Shown here piece by piece: positions 23,330 through 30,464 of a stretch of 51,726 nt of DNA. The notes beneath the pieces were generated by a model. It was given only the letters and a program-made list of their open reading frames with translations, did not search any database and was not told where the DNA came from. Made by a program: the position numbers and the translations under genes. Origin of the DNA: a virus; IMG/VR virus record IMGVR_UViG_3300025000_000140, positions 1 through 51,726 of that record. One strand, given 5' to 3'. Each line of letters begins with the position of its first letter. The first letter of the stretch is position 1.

Positions 23330-23407
23330 ATGAAAAACAAACAATTAAACTTTAGGGGCAAAAAGCCTCAAATTACAAATCATAAAGGAGTAAGCCATGA
23401 TAAATAA
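23330..23407 (+). CDS. 25-aa basic peptide
   Basis: ATG at 23330 with AGAAGGAAA upstream; the stop overlaps the start of the 23397 gene. Very basic and low in complexity. May be a leader peptide rather than a functional protein. Confidence 0.3.
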   Translation: MKNKQLNFRGKKPQITNHKGVSHDK

Positions 23408-23624
23408 AAGTTCTCACGAGTTCGCTGATATTTCAAGCGAGGCATATCGCCAATATACCTTTCCAAGCGGGAATGTAGTAATAATTAAAAACCCTACTTA
23501 CTTAGCCGTAAGCGAAAATGGACACAGGGTATTTGATGCAAGCGGTATTAGTCACTATATACCATTGGGTTGGGAACACCTCGAATGGAAATCGAAGGAA
23601 GGTCAACCCAATTTTATCAGATAA
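23397..23624 (+). CDS. Small unknown protein
   Basis: 75 aa. ATG at 23397 with AAAGGAG upstream. Beta-rich, with HEFADISSEAYRQYTFPSGNVVIIKNP and HRVFDASGISHYIPLGW; this looks like a small conserved phage protein of unknown role. Its 3' third overlaps the acetyltransferase-like frame. Confidence 0.55.
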   Translation: MINKSSHEFADISSEAYRQYTFPSGNVVIIKNPTYLAVSENGHRVFDASGISHYIPLGWEHLEWKSKEGQPNFIR

Positions 23625-24144
23625 GTTTGAACCGCTTGTTACGCCAAAACTTTTGGTAAAGCCCATTACTCTTAAACTTGCAAATAAATTTGTAACGGAA
23701 CATCACAGACATCACGGAACTGTGGTTGGCTATAAGTTTGCAATCGGTTGTTATACTAACGATAATTTGCTTGGTATAGCAATAGTGGGCAGACCCATAA
23801 GTCGAAGATTAGATAATGGCTTGACAGCGGAAGTAACACGCTTATGCACAAATGGGACAAAAAATGTTGCCAGCAAACTCTACTCAGCTTGCTGGCGCAT
23901 TGCTAAGGAAATGGGTTATAAAAAAATAATAACATATATACTTGCAAGCGAAACGGGTATTAGTTTGAAAGCAAGCGGGTGGGAGTGTGAAGATGAAAAG
24001 TGCGGTGGGCTTGCCTGGAATAGCGGGAAAGGAATTGTGAGAACGGATATAGTTACTGATTTATTTGGAACTAAAAAAAAATATCCAAATGAGTATAAGA
24101 GACGATACATAAAACAATTATCAAGAGATTGCACAAAAATATAA
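23518..24144 (+). CDS. XF1762-like GNAT-type acetyltransferase
   Basis: Up to 208 aa. The conserved part begins near residue 45 (ITLKLANKFVTEHHRHHG...) and includes LGIAIVGRP, EVTRLCTNGTKN and ASKLYSACWRIAKEMGYKKIITYIL, the pattern of the XF1762 family, which has a GNAT-type acetyltransferase fold. Target unknown. The true start is uncertain because 107 nt overlap the previous gene; ATG 23518 or 23536, or a non-ATG start near 23600, are possible. Confidence 0.65.
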   Translation: MDTGYLMQAVLVTIYHWVGNTSNGNRRKVNPILSDKFEPLVTPKLLVKPITLKLANKFVTEHHRHHGTVVGYKFAIGCYTNDNLLGIAIVGRPISRRLDNGLTAEVTRLCTNGTKNVASKLYSACWRIAKEMGYKKIITYILASETGISLKASGWECEDEKCGGLAWNSGKGIVRTDIVTDLFGTKKKYPNEYKRRYIKQLSRDCTKI

Positions 24145-24166
24145 ATCATATAGGAGGGCAATTTAA

Positions 24167-24400
24167 ATGTCCTATGAAGATTTTGAAAAACAAGTATTAG
24201 ACATTCACGGTTTGAAAAGCGAACACCCGAAACTTAGGAAGAAAATAAAAGCAATCTGGGATTTGACACAAAAAGATAATGAAGCGCTGAAAAGAACGCT
24301 AAGAGTAATATATACGTGGGCAAGCTATGATGAGGGGCAAGCATTAGAAGACAGCGTGATTAAACTTTTAGAAAAAAATAAAGATAAATTTTCAACATAG
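24167..24400 (+). CDS. Small helical unknown protein
   Basis: 77 aa, charged and helical. ATG with TAGGAGGGCA upstream. No family recognised. Confidence 0.5.
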   Translation: MSYEDFEKQVLDIHGLKSEHPKLRKKIKAIWDLTQKDNEALKRTLRVIYTWASYDEGQALEDSVIKLLEKNKDKFST

Positions 24401-24413
24401 GAAGGAAAGTAAA

Positions 24414-24608
24414 ATGAAGATCACAAAGTATAAAAAGAAAACAACTATCAGTCTTGGTAATAGGAAAATCGTTTTAGAACAACAGAATGAGGATTGGAAG
24501 GTAACTTCTATTCACAGTAACGAAGTAGTTAAAGAGCTTATTGTTTCAGATGAATCCTTATCAGCATTATTAGAGGCTTATAAAACAGCGAAAGGAGAAG
24601 GAAAATGA
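24414..24608 (+). CDS. Small unknown protein
   Basis: 64 aa, basic beta-rich N-terminus and helical C-terminus. GGAAGGAAA upstream. Stop overlaps the next start (ATGA). Confidence 0.5.
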   Translation: MKITKYKKKTTISLGNRKIVLEQQNEDWKVTSIHSNEVVKELIVSDESLSALLEAYKTAKGEGK

Positions 24609-24823
24609 ACCAAAAACCAGAATTTTTTACAATTATGAACTTAACCCAATGTCACTTAGAATTAAAATCTGCCGAATATAAGGGGTGGTTAAAACTTCCG
24701 CGCTACCAAGACCCTCAAAGTGATGAATATTATGCAGACATACAGGCAATTACAGAGGACTTGGATTTTCTGATTTCGGTTATTAGATCGGTAAAGGCAA
24801 TTAAAGTGAAAGCGGGTGAATAA
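24605..24823 (+). CDS. Small unknown protein
   Basis: 72 aa, mostly helical. Coupled to the preceding gene by ATGA. No motif recognised. Confidence 0.45.
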   Translation: MNQKPEFFTIMNLTQCHLELKSAEYKGWLKLPRYQDPQSDEYYADIQAITEDLDFLISVIRSVKAIKVKAGE

Positions 24824-24824
24824 A

Positions 24825-25049
24825 ATGAAAATAAAAATAAACAGATTTGAGATTGCCCTGTGCCGTTGGACTTTACCCTTTTCATATATCGGGTTTAAAC
24901 CAAGACCAAAGGAATATGGCTTTGAAGTTATGATTTCAAATCTATTCCAATTTTGGATAGCTATTGATTTCAACAAATATGATAAAAATGGTTTTTTGAT
25001 ATTTCCAAACAACGCAATTAAAAGCCCTCTAAGCGATTCAGGGGTATAA
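24825..25049 (+). CDS. Small unknown beta-rich protein
   Basis: 74 aa from ATG 24825 (an in-frame GTG at 24816 is possible). Aromatic and basic: RFEIALCRWTLPFSYIGFKPRPKEYGFEV. The pattern is typical of small conserved phage proteins, role unknown. Confidence 0.5.
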   Translation: MKIKINRFEIALCRWTLPFSYIGFKPRPKEYGFEVMISNLFQFWIAIDFNKYDKNGFLIFPNNAIKSPLSDSGV

Positions 25050-25133
25050 AGTATCAAGCAAGTATAGTAAATTGAACCTTGCACGGGTTCTGTTCGTTTG
25101 TGATAGAAATTACAACTACTTTGAAAGGGAAAA

Positions 25134-25376
25134 ATGAAATCTTTAGAAAATCTTAACATAAGTTTAAATGAATTAGCAGTTTCTTACTCACAGCTACCAG
25201 ACCATTCAGACGATTTAACCGATTTATCACAGGAAATTAAAATATTTACACGTGATGCCGGTGGTGGAATATATTTTGTAATTAAAACTGAACGCTGGGC
25301 ATTTGACAGCATAGAGGATTTTGTTGATTTATTAAAGGATTTTCAAAACAGACTGAATGTGGTGAAAAATGATTAA
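25134..25376 (+). CDS. Small acidic unknown protein
   Basis: 80 aa, acidic. GAAAGGG upstream. Overlaps the NinG-like gene by 8 nt, so it is cotranslated with it. Confidence 0.45.
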   Translation: MKSLENLNISLNELAVSYSQLPDHSDDLTDLSQEIKIFTRDAGGGIYFVIKTERWAFDSIEDFVDLLKDFQNRLNVVKND

Positions 25377-25776
25377 GAGTAAACCGAAACTTGGGAATCC
25401 GAAATTTAAAAGCATTCCTCAACTAAAAACTCAGTTAGATAAAGAGTTTAGCATATATATCCGCAATAGAGACAAGAAGTGTTTTACGTGTGATGCTGAA
25501 TTAGAATTTAAGAAATTACAGGCAGGGCACTTTGTTTCAAGAAAGCATACGGCGACAAGGTTTGATGAAGATAATACCCACGCTCAATGTATTTCGTGCA
25601 ATATCTTCAAAAAAGGCAACTATCCTGAATACTCTGCAAGGCTTATTAAGAAATATGGTGACGGAATTATAGAGGATTTAGTAATCAGGGGCAAACAACC
25701 GTTCAAGCTAACAAGGGAGTTTCTAAACGAACAAATTTCATATTACAAAAAGGCTAACCATGAAATCGAAGCCTGA
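25369..25776 (+). CDS. ninG: NinG/Rap-like recombination nuclease
   Basis: 135 aa. Pattern of the NinG (Rap) family: YIRNRDKKCFTC (Cys38, Cys41), LQAGHFVSRKHTATRFDEDNTHAQC and CISCN (Cys74, Cys77), then YGDGI. The His/Asn core and two Cys pairs form a zinc-bound HNH-like nuclease. Lambda Rap resolves branched recombination intermediates such as D-loops and Holliday junctions. Slightly shorter than lambda NinG (about 200 aa) but with all the metal ligands. Confidence 0.78.
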   Translation: MIKSKPKLGNPKFKSIPQLKTQLDKEFSIYIRNRDKKCFTCDAELEFKKLQAGHFVSRKHTATRFDEDNTHAQCISCNIFKKGNYPEYSARLIKKYGDGIIEDLVIRGKQPFKLTREFLNEQISYYKKANHEIEA

Positions 25777-25909
25777 AAAATCTGAAAAGATTACTGAAAA
25801 GATCACCGGCAAAATTGATGAAACTTGCCAGAAGTGTATTAAGACATGCAAGCAAATAAATGTTAAGGTTATGTATTGCCCTGATTTTAAGAAATTATTA
25901 ACAAAATAA
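25760..25909 (+). CDS. 49-aa zinc-binding protein
   Basis: ATG at 25760 overlaps the end of the NinG-like gene by 17 nt. The product is Lys/Glu-rich then has CQKCIKTCKQI and a further Cys (MYCPDF), four Cys that can bind one zinc. Small zinc proteins next to ninG are common. Function not known. Confidence 0.5.
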   Translation: MKSKPEKSEKITEKITGKIDETCQKCIKTCKQINVKVMYCPDFKKLLTK

Positions 25910-25924
25910 ACTTTAGGAGAAAAA

Positions 25925-26185
25925 ATGATACAGTTACGGGAAGATAACTTTACAAGTAAGTTCTTAATTGAATCTATTTGGTTTTTTAATGAACACGGCG
26001 ATACGATGATTGCCGTTAATTACAATCTTGATAAGAACAATGAAAAATTATATTACATAACAGAAGATCATGGTGACCATTCAGAGAATTGGGTTATTAA
26101 GGAAAGAGCTGGCAAAGAGATTGAAAGACACAACACAAAATTTATTGCGAGTATAATCTGGAGCGATAGGTTAAATCAAAATTAA
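25925..26185 (+). CDS. Small unknown protein
   Basis: 86 aa with alternating strands and many Asn, Glu and Trp residues. TAGGAGAAAA upstream. No family recognised. Confidence 0.5.
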   Translation: MIQLREDNFTSKFLIESIWFFNEHGDTMIAVNYNLDKNNEKLYYITEDHGDHSENWVIKERAGKEIERHNTKFIASIIWSDRLNQN

Positions 26186-26202
26186 AAGAAAGTGAGTTAT
26201 AA

Positions 26203-26313
26203 ATGGAAGAAAAGAATAAAGAAATTGAAATAGGCGAAAACCTAATGGCAGTATTAATATGCTTAATTATAATAATTGGAGTTGTGAGCGTAGTATTTAT
26301 CATTTCTCCCTAA
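26203..26313 (+). CDS. 36-aa membrane peptide
   Basis: Acidic N-terminus (EEKNKEIEIGEN) then a 22-residue hydrophobic span (AVLICLIIIIGVVSVVFII). ATG at 26203 has AGAAAGTGAG upstream. Likely a small inner-membrane protein; no family. Confidence 0.45.
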   Translation: MEEKNKEIEIGENLMAVLICLIIIIGVVSVVFIISP

Positions 26314-26342
26314 ATAACAAATCCACAAACAAAGGATAAATA

Positions 26343-26570
26343 ATGGAAATTACGATTGACCTTACCGGACTTACTTTATATCAGAGGCAGGCAATTCTTA
26401 AAATATATGAGCACAAAATTAAATATTTTATAGATATGATTGAATTTTATGAAGAAATAAAGAAAACAGACAGATACAATGCACTAAGATTAACGGCAGA
26501 GAAATTTAACATTTCAAGGGATGCAGTAAGAGGATATTTATATCCTTCAAAAAAAAGGCGCGGGATTTAG
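26343..26570 (+). CDS. HTH-like small protein
   Basis: 75 aa. C-terminal part RLTAEKFNISRDAVRGYLYPSKKRR resembles a helix-turn-helix with a basic end. Possible late-gene regulator; assigned by motif only. Confidence 0.5.
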   Translation: MEITIDLTGLTLYQRQAILKIYEHKIKYFIDMIEFYEEIKKTDRYNALRLTAEKFNISRDAVRGYLYPSKKRRGI

Positions 26571-26646
26571 ACAAAAAGTAAATCAGCTATTGACTATCAA
26601 TATAAATATACTTATGTTTGTATTAAACAAAATCAGGGAGTTGTCA

Positions 26647-26928
26647 ATGAGTGAAAAAACAAGTTATAAACCCCTAACAAAAAAAATAGCCAAAGATATA
26701 GCATTAACTTCTTTCGACTATGTTACGGACTGTTTGTTAGGAGTGTCTGATTCGGAGTATAATTTAGGAACAGATGTAAGCGAGTTTGAGACAAACTTTG
26801 AGGAAGATTTAGAAGAAAAGGGAATAAACCCAACGGCAGGCAAGATTAAACTTATTATGAAATATTTTGAAATTGAAAGAGCGAAATTAAAAAAAGTTAT
26901 TAACAAACCGAGAGTTAGACATGGCTAA
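26647..26928 (+). CDS. Small acidic unknown protein
   Basis: 93 aa from ATG 26647, chosen for AGGGAG upstream; the frame is open 57 bp further but with no ribosome site. Acidic middle (FETNFEEDLEEKG). Overlaps the next gene by 8 nt. No family. Confidence 0.5.
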   Translation: MSEKTSYKPLTKKIAKDIALTSFDYVTDCLLGVSDSEYNLGTDVSEFETNFEEDLEEKGINPTAGKIKLIMKYFEIERAKLKKVINKPRVRHG

Positions 26929-27073
26929 AAACGTCAACACCGCAACGGTATATATCCGAGATAAAGATTTAGAGAAGTGGAAAGAGATTGTTAATAAAAG
27001 TGATTTTGTAAGCTGGTGCTTGAATAAGAAGTTACCGGAGTATAAGAAGAAACAATCTTTGAGGGAGAAATGA
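26921..27073 (+). CDS. 50-aa ribbon-helix-helix-like protein
   Basis: ATG at 26921 overlaps the preceding gene, and the stop overlaps the next start (ATGA). Pattern TATVYIRDKDLEKWKEIV followed by SDFVSWCL resembles a ribbon-helix-helix DNA-binding protein (one strand, two helices). Would bind DNA as a dimer. Not proven. Confidence 0.5.
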   Translation: MAKNVNTATVYIRDKDLEKWKEIVNKSDFVSWCLNKKLPEYKKKQSLREK

Positions 27074-27408
27074 CACAACAGGAAATAATCATAATAAAAC
27101 TTGATGAACTCAGGTTGCAGCTAAAGGAAGAAAATAGACCAAGTGCCACAAAGATATGCCAAGAAGCTATTGACTACCTTAGCAGTCAACCGCAGGATAA
27201 AATTGCGGACGGGTGGAAAGATGCGAAGAAAGACCCTCCCGAATTATCAACAGCTATGGATAAAATGCTAAAAGAAATTGAGGAATATTTTGACGCACCA
27301 AACTATAAGAATAACGTTGTTAATTATAAATCATTTTATGATGGCGCATACCATTACTTAAAGACATTAGAAAATATTTTAATTATGAAAAGCAAGTTGT
27401 CAAACTAA
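27070..27408 (+). CDS. Unknown protein before first attC-like element
   Basis: 112 aa, helical; contains LSSQPQDKIADGWKDAKKDPPE. The KIA segment is similar to LEPQVMQKIAE in the 28202 and 28910 products. Its TAA stop lies in the left box (CTAAC) of the first attC-like element, the pattern of integron cassettes. Function unknown. Confidence 0.5.
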   Translation: MTQQEIIIIKLDELRLQLKEENRPSATKICQEAIDYLSSQPQDKIADGWKDAKKDPPELSTAMDKMLKEIEEYFDAPNYKNNVVNYKSFYDGAYHYLKTLENILIMKSKLSN

Positions 27409-27530
27409 CAGACAAAGCTAAGCCGCAAGCGGCATAAAATATAAATGATGAATGAAAAATTTAATTAACATAATTACAAAACATAAAATTAACAGCCAGC
27501 CCAAGCTTGTCGGCTTGAGCGGTAGTTAGC
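27405..27530. repeat. attC-like element 1
   Basis: Left arm: CTAAC (27405-27409) ... GCTAAGCCG (27417-27425). Right arm: CGGCTTGAGC (27511-27520) ... GTTAG (27525-27529). Arms pair, with one extra G in the right arm. The centre contains TTAATTAACATAATTACAAAA, almost shared with element 2. Length and layout match integron attC sites. Confidence 0.65.
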
Positions 27531-27547
27531 TTTTGAGGAGCGGGCAA

Positions 27548-27769
27548 TTGGATATTAAGAAATTATATGTAATACAAGATGATAAGAAAAAGCTATGGAG
27601 AGACACAGCATCCATAGATGAATCAACTTGCATAAGACGATTTGTGAAGGAGTGGCTATCAGTTTGCCATAGTTTGGATATTTATGACGCAAAACAAGTT
27701 TGGAGAATATTTACGAAAAATGGTTGGGAAATTCTTGAGCTAAATATTGAAGCGACTGAAGAAGCATAA
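27548..27769 (+). CDS. Small unknown protein in cassette-like unit
   Basis: 73 aa from TTG 27548, preceded by GAGGAG seven bases upstream. Starts 18 bp after the right box of element 1 and its stop is inside GCATAAC of element 2. Helical, with VWRIFTKNGWEILELN. No family recognised. Confidence 0.5.
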   Translation: MDIKKLYVIQDDKKKLWRDTASIDESTCIRRFVKEWLSVCHSLDIYDAKQVWRIFTKNGWEILELNIEATEEA

Positions 27770-27886
27770 CATTTATTGCGGTTAAGCTGCCCATAACGGA
27801 AAGAGAATTTTGAGAAACTTAATTAACATAATTTACAAACAAGCCCGAACTAATCTCGCAGTCTTGTTGAGTTGCGAGTTATAAAT
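27764..27886. repeat. attC-like element 2
   Basis: Left box GCATAAC (27764-27770), left arm TTGCGGTTAA (27776-27785). Right arm TTGAGTTGCGA (27867-27877) and box GTTATAA from 27879. The arms pair over 10 bp with G-U pairs and one extra G. The central spacer TTAATTAACATAATTTACAAAC matches element 1 closely. Confidence 0.65.
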
Positions 27887-27911
27887 TTTTGGGCGACATG
27901 GGAGAAAAGTA

Positions 27912-28127
27912 ATGGCAAACTTAATAACAGTTCCAAATTTTGTATTTCAGCAACAATCAGATGATGGCGCTGGTGAACAGCCTATTTGGGTGCAATATTA
28001 TAACGGCACTATCTCTCTTGAGCAAGATGATAATACCGTAAACATCCTCCCCGAAACAATGGACAAACTATTTAAGGAAATCAAAAAACATTTACCAGAG
28101 GCGGAGCATTGGTTGAAGAAACGGTAA
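27912..28127 (+). CDS. Small unknown protein in cassette-like unit
   Basis: 71 aa from ATG 27912 with GGGAGAAAA upstream. Beta N-terminus (VPNFVFQQQ, PIWVQYYNG) and a helical acidic end. The stop is 12 bp before the next attC-like box. No family. Confidence 0.5.
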   Translation: MANLITVPNFVFQQQSDDGAGEQPIWVQYYNGTISLEQDDNTVNILPETMDKLFKEIKKHLPEAEHWLKKR

Positions 28128-28138
28128 GCCCAAAAAGA

Positions 28139-28335
28139 TTTATAACATCATTGCGGTTAAGCTGCTGCGAAAGAAATAACAAAACTTAAAGGATGTAGAA
28201 AATGAATTTAGCAAAAAAATTATTAGATCAACACAAACAAAGAATTAAGTTTGACTATAGTGGTGAACTACCGGAATGGGCAATAACTATATGTAAAGAA
28301 AACCTCAGCAGTCTGCTTGAACCGCAAGTTATGCA
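28139..28335. repeat. attC-like element 3 (right arm inside a coding region)
   Basis: Left arm TTATAAC...TTGCGGTTAAGCTGC (28140-28164). The matching right arm is GCTTGAACCGCAAGTTATGC (28315-28334), inside the 28202-28486 gene: it pairs with the left arm and carries one extra G (TTGAACC vs GGTTAA). The box GTTATGC is at 28328-28334. Total length near 195 bp, longer than most attC sites. The same right arm occurs in element 5. Confidence 0.5.
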
Positions 28336-28486
28336 GAAAATTGCGGAAGTTGAAATAAACACACTTAAAAATTTGATGTATTACGAAACCATCCCTCTTG
28401 AAGAAAAAGAAAAATTAATAAACATCTTTGAGAAATTTGGGATAAAATTTACAGAAGAAGAAAAACAAATAATGTTTAATGTTTAG
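28202..28486 (+). CDS. Unknown protein spanning attC-like arm
   Basis: 94 aa. AAAGGATG leader and ATG 28202. LEPQVMQKIAE near residues 39-49 is encoded by a 45-bp stretch that is nearly identical in 28910-29224 (2 mismatches). The rest of the two proteins differs, so they look like chimeras joined at this point. Translation might also start at ATG 28331, right at the box GTTATGC. Confidence 0.5.
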   Translation: MNLAKKLLDQHKQRIKFDYSGELPEWAITICKENLSSLLEPQVMQKIAEVEINTLKNLMYYETIPLEEKEKLINIFEKFGIKFTEEEKQIMFNV

Positions 28487-28496
28487 CAATTTTTCT

Positions 28497-28623
28497 GCAT
28501 AACGCCTTTGCCGATAAGCTGCTTGCGGATAAAATAGAAAAATTAGGATGAAAAAATTAACTAAATATTACAAACAAAAATAGTCGAGACTGTTAGCAAG
28601 TCAGCTTGATTGGCTTGTTATAC
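28497..28623. repeat. attC-like element 4
   Basis: Left box GCATAAC (28497-28503), arm GCCGATAAGCTGC (28510-28522). Right arm GTCAGCTTGATTGGC (28600-28614), box GTTATAC (28617-28623). The arms pair as GCCGAT-AAGCTG with CAGCTTGATTGGC, leaving one extra G. 127 bp long. Confidence 0.68.
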
Positions 28624-28652
28624 GGATTTTGGCGGACATAGGAAAAACAAAA

Positions 28653-28853
28653 ATGAAAACACTTTATATTGAATTTGACGACCCCAAAACTGGAGAAAGA
28701 ATAGCAGGAGAAAAAGAAGTTGATAACGAAATAATTAACGAACAAATAATTTTAGAGATTGCTGAATTTGCACAAGAAAACGGAATTTGTGGAAGCTACG
28801 CAGCAGAACATTGTTTTTATAAATTTAAGGATGCGAGCCAAAATTCCGCATAA
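28653..28853 (+). CDS. Small unknown protein in cassette-like unit
   Basis: 66 aa from ATG 28653, chosen for TAGGAAAA upstream. N-terminus beta-rich (TLYIEFDDPKTGERIAGEKEV), C-terminus helical with Cys and His. Stop TAA lies in GCATAAC of element 5. No family recognised. Confidence 0.5.
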   Translation: MKTLYIEFDDPKTGERIAGEKEVDNEIINEQIILEIAEFAQENGICGSYAAEHCFYKFKDASQNSA

Positions 28854-29047
28854 CATTTATTGCGGTTAAGCTGCTGGCGACATTTACAAATAATTTAATG
28901 GAGTAAGAAATGGATAGAACAGAAATTTTAATAATAGTGAATGAATATTTATTACTTGATGTAATAAGTGGAGGGGTCACAAGCAATAAAGAACTGGTTA
29001 ATAAAATGGTAGATGAGTTAGCCAGTCAGCTTGAACCGCAAGTTATG
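28848..29047. repeat. attC-like element 5 (right arm inside a coding region)
   Basis: Left box GCATAAC (28848-28854), arm TTGCGGTTAAGCTGC (28860-28874), nearly identical to elements 2 and 3. The right arm CAGCTTGAACCGCAAGTTATGC (29028-29049) lies in the 28910-29224 gene, again with one extra G. Box GTTATGC at 29043-29049. Confidence 0.5.
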
Positions 29048-29224
29048 CAGAAAATTGCGGAAGATGAAAAAAAACTATTAGATATGTTATTCGCATCAAA
29101 AATAGCAGAGATACAAGCACACATAATTTATGGTGAACCATTAGAACAAAGAATGGGTAAAGTTAAGTTAGCTGAAAAGTTGGATGATTTACATAAAAAA
29201 CTTAAAAGCAATTTTTCGGCATAA
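28910..29224 (+). CDS. Unknown protein spanning attC-like arm
   Basis: 104 aa; ATG 28910 with GGAGTAAGAA upstream. Residues near 39-49 (LEPQVMQKIAE) match the 28202 product; the rest differs. Acidic and helical. Its stop TAA is within GCATAAC of element 6. An alternative start is ATG 29045 at the attC-like box. Confidence 0.5.
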   Translation: MDRTEILIIVNEYLLLDVISGGVTSNKELVNKMVDELASQLEPQVMQKIAEDEKKLLDMLFASKIAEIQAHIIYGEPLEQRMGKVKLAEKLDDLHKKLKSNFSA

Positions 29225-29404
29225 CGGCTATGTGGCTAAGGCGCAGCCCCAACAGGGATGTAGCAAGACCACAGATGATAAAAATTAGAAAATAATTTAA
29301 ACAATAGAACAACTTTGAACAAGACAGTAGAACAAAGTAAACAAACTAAAGAACAGCACAAAACCGGTGGAGTGTACGCTGTCGCCTTGAGCCACTTGTT
29401 AGGC
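29219..29404. repeat. attC-like element 6
   Basis: Left box GCATAAC (29219-29225), arm GTGGCTAAGGCG (29231-29242). Right arm CGCCTTGAGCCAC (29383-29395) and box GTTAGGC (29398-29404), an exact GTTRRRY match. The arms pair over 12 bp with one extra G in the right arm. This is the best-formed element; 186 bp with an AT-rich centre. Confidence 0.75.
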
Positions 29405-29428
29405 TACGTTTAGAATTAAGGCACAATT

Positions 29429-30418
29429 ATGAAAATTACAAAACATCTTAAAGTTCCTACTGGAGATATTTTAGTAGTACAAGGTGAAAAAGGTTATTTA
29501 GAAATGCTTTCTCTTGGAGATTATGGTAAAAATATAAACATTAAATGTGATGCAATGGGACTTACAAGAGATATTGAGAAAGTGCAACATACTAACCTTT
29601 TACCTTTAACCGAAAAATGGGTGATAACAATTTCTACGCAATATGGATGTTCGATGGGTTGCAGATTTTGTGATGTTCCAAAAGTTGGTTCTGGTAAAAA
29701 TGCAACATATAACGATTTAATAAAGCAAGTATTGACTGGAATAAAATTACATCCCGAAATTAAAACGACAAAAAGATTAAATATTCACTTTGCTCGAATG
29801 GGCGAACCTACTTGGAATCCCAATGTTTTAGATGCTACAAAATGGCTTAAAACACATATTGATCCAGAATACAAAATACATCCAGTTGTTTCTACGATGA
29901 TGCCAAAACACAATGAATGGCTTAAAACATTTATCCATACTTGGATGCGAATTAAAAATAGATTATTGCAAGGTGAAGCTGGTCTTCAATTAAGTATAAA
30001 TTCCACAAATGAATATGAACGCAATATAATGTTTAATAATAATTCTCTTTCTTTAGATGAAATCGCCAAAATATTAGAAGGAATAATCCCCAATGGAAGA
30101 AAGATAACATTGAACTTTGCGATTGCCAATTATGAAATTGATCCAAGTATTTTATTAAAGTATTTCGATCCAGATGATTACATAATAAAATTAACACCAA
30201 TGCACAAAACCGAAACTGCACTTAAAAATAATATCGAAACTATTGGAGACTATACTGCTTTCTATCCTTATAAGAGATACGAAGAAAATCTTAAGAAGGC
30301 TGGTTATGATGTATTGGTTTTTATTGCTTCTGCTGAAGAAGATTTAGGACGAATAACTTGTGGTAACGCAATTTTATCAGGAACTAAACCACTGATAAGT
30401 TACCAAGAAGTAGCCTAA
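29429..30418 (+). CDS. Radical SAM enzyme, RlmN/Cfr-like
   Basis: 329 aa. Cys74-x3-Cys78-x2-Cys81 (YGCSMGCRFCDVP) binds the 4Fe-4S cluster. A GEP-type motif follows (FARMGEPTWN), and a C-terminal Cys311 (GRITCGNAIL) stands where RlmN/Cfr enzymes carry the Cys that is methylated during catalysis. These enzymes methylate adenines in 23S rRNA or tRNA. It is shorter than RlmN (about 380 aa) and lacks a clear N-terminal helix-hairpin-helix part, so the substrate is uncertain. It sits alone between box GTTAGGC (29398) and GCCTAAC (30413), exactly like a gene cassette. Confidence 0.72.
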   Translation: MKITKHLKVPTGDILVVQGEKGYLEMLSLGDYGKNINIKCDAMGLTRDIEKVQHTNLLPLTEKWVITISTQYGCSMGCRFCDVPKVGSGKNATYNDLIKQVLTGIKLHPEIKTTKRLNIHFARMGEPTWNPNVLDATKWLKTHIDPEYKIHPVVSTMMPKHNEWLKTFIHTWMRIKNRLLQGEAGLQLSINSTNEYERNIMFNNNSLSLDEIAKILEGIIPNGRKITLNFAIANYEIDPSILLKYFDPDDYIIKLTPMHKTETALKNNIETIGDYTAFYPYKRYEENLKKAGYDVLVFIASAEEDLGRITCGNAILSGTKPLISYQEVA

Positions 30419-30440
30419 CTACTGTTTAACCTGCACACCA
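30413..30440 (+). repeat. attC-like left arm 7
   Basis: GCCTAAC at 30413-30419 is a perfect RYYYAAC box and contains the stop of the radical SAM gene. It is followed by TACTGTTTAACCTGC, similar to the left arms of other elements. No right arm was found before the 30465 gene, so the element is probably truncated. Confidence 0.5.
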
Positions 30441-30464
30441 TAAATGTAAAAGGGGTTTAACTCA

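Noticed and set aside
23625-23645. CCGCTTGTTACGCC as another attC-like right arm
   Set aside because: No partner arm nearby and it lies in a conserved coding part (FEPLVTP), so similarity is probably chance.
27405-30440. CRISPR array
   Set aside because: The repeats are imperfect, palindromic and 120-190 bp long, are separated by genes, and no cas gene is present.
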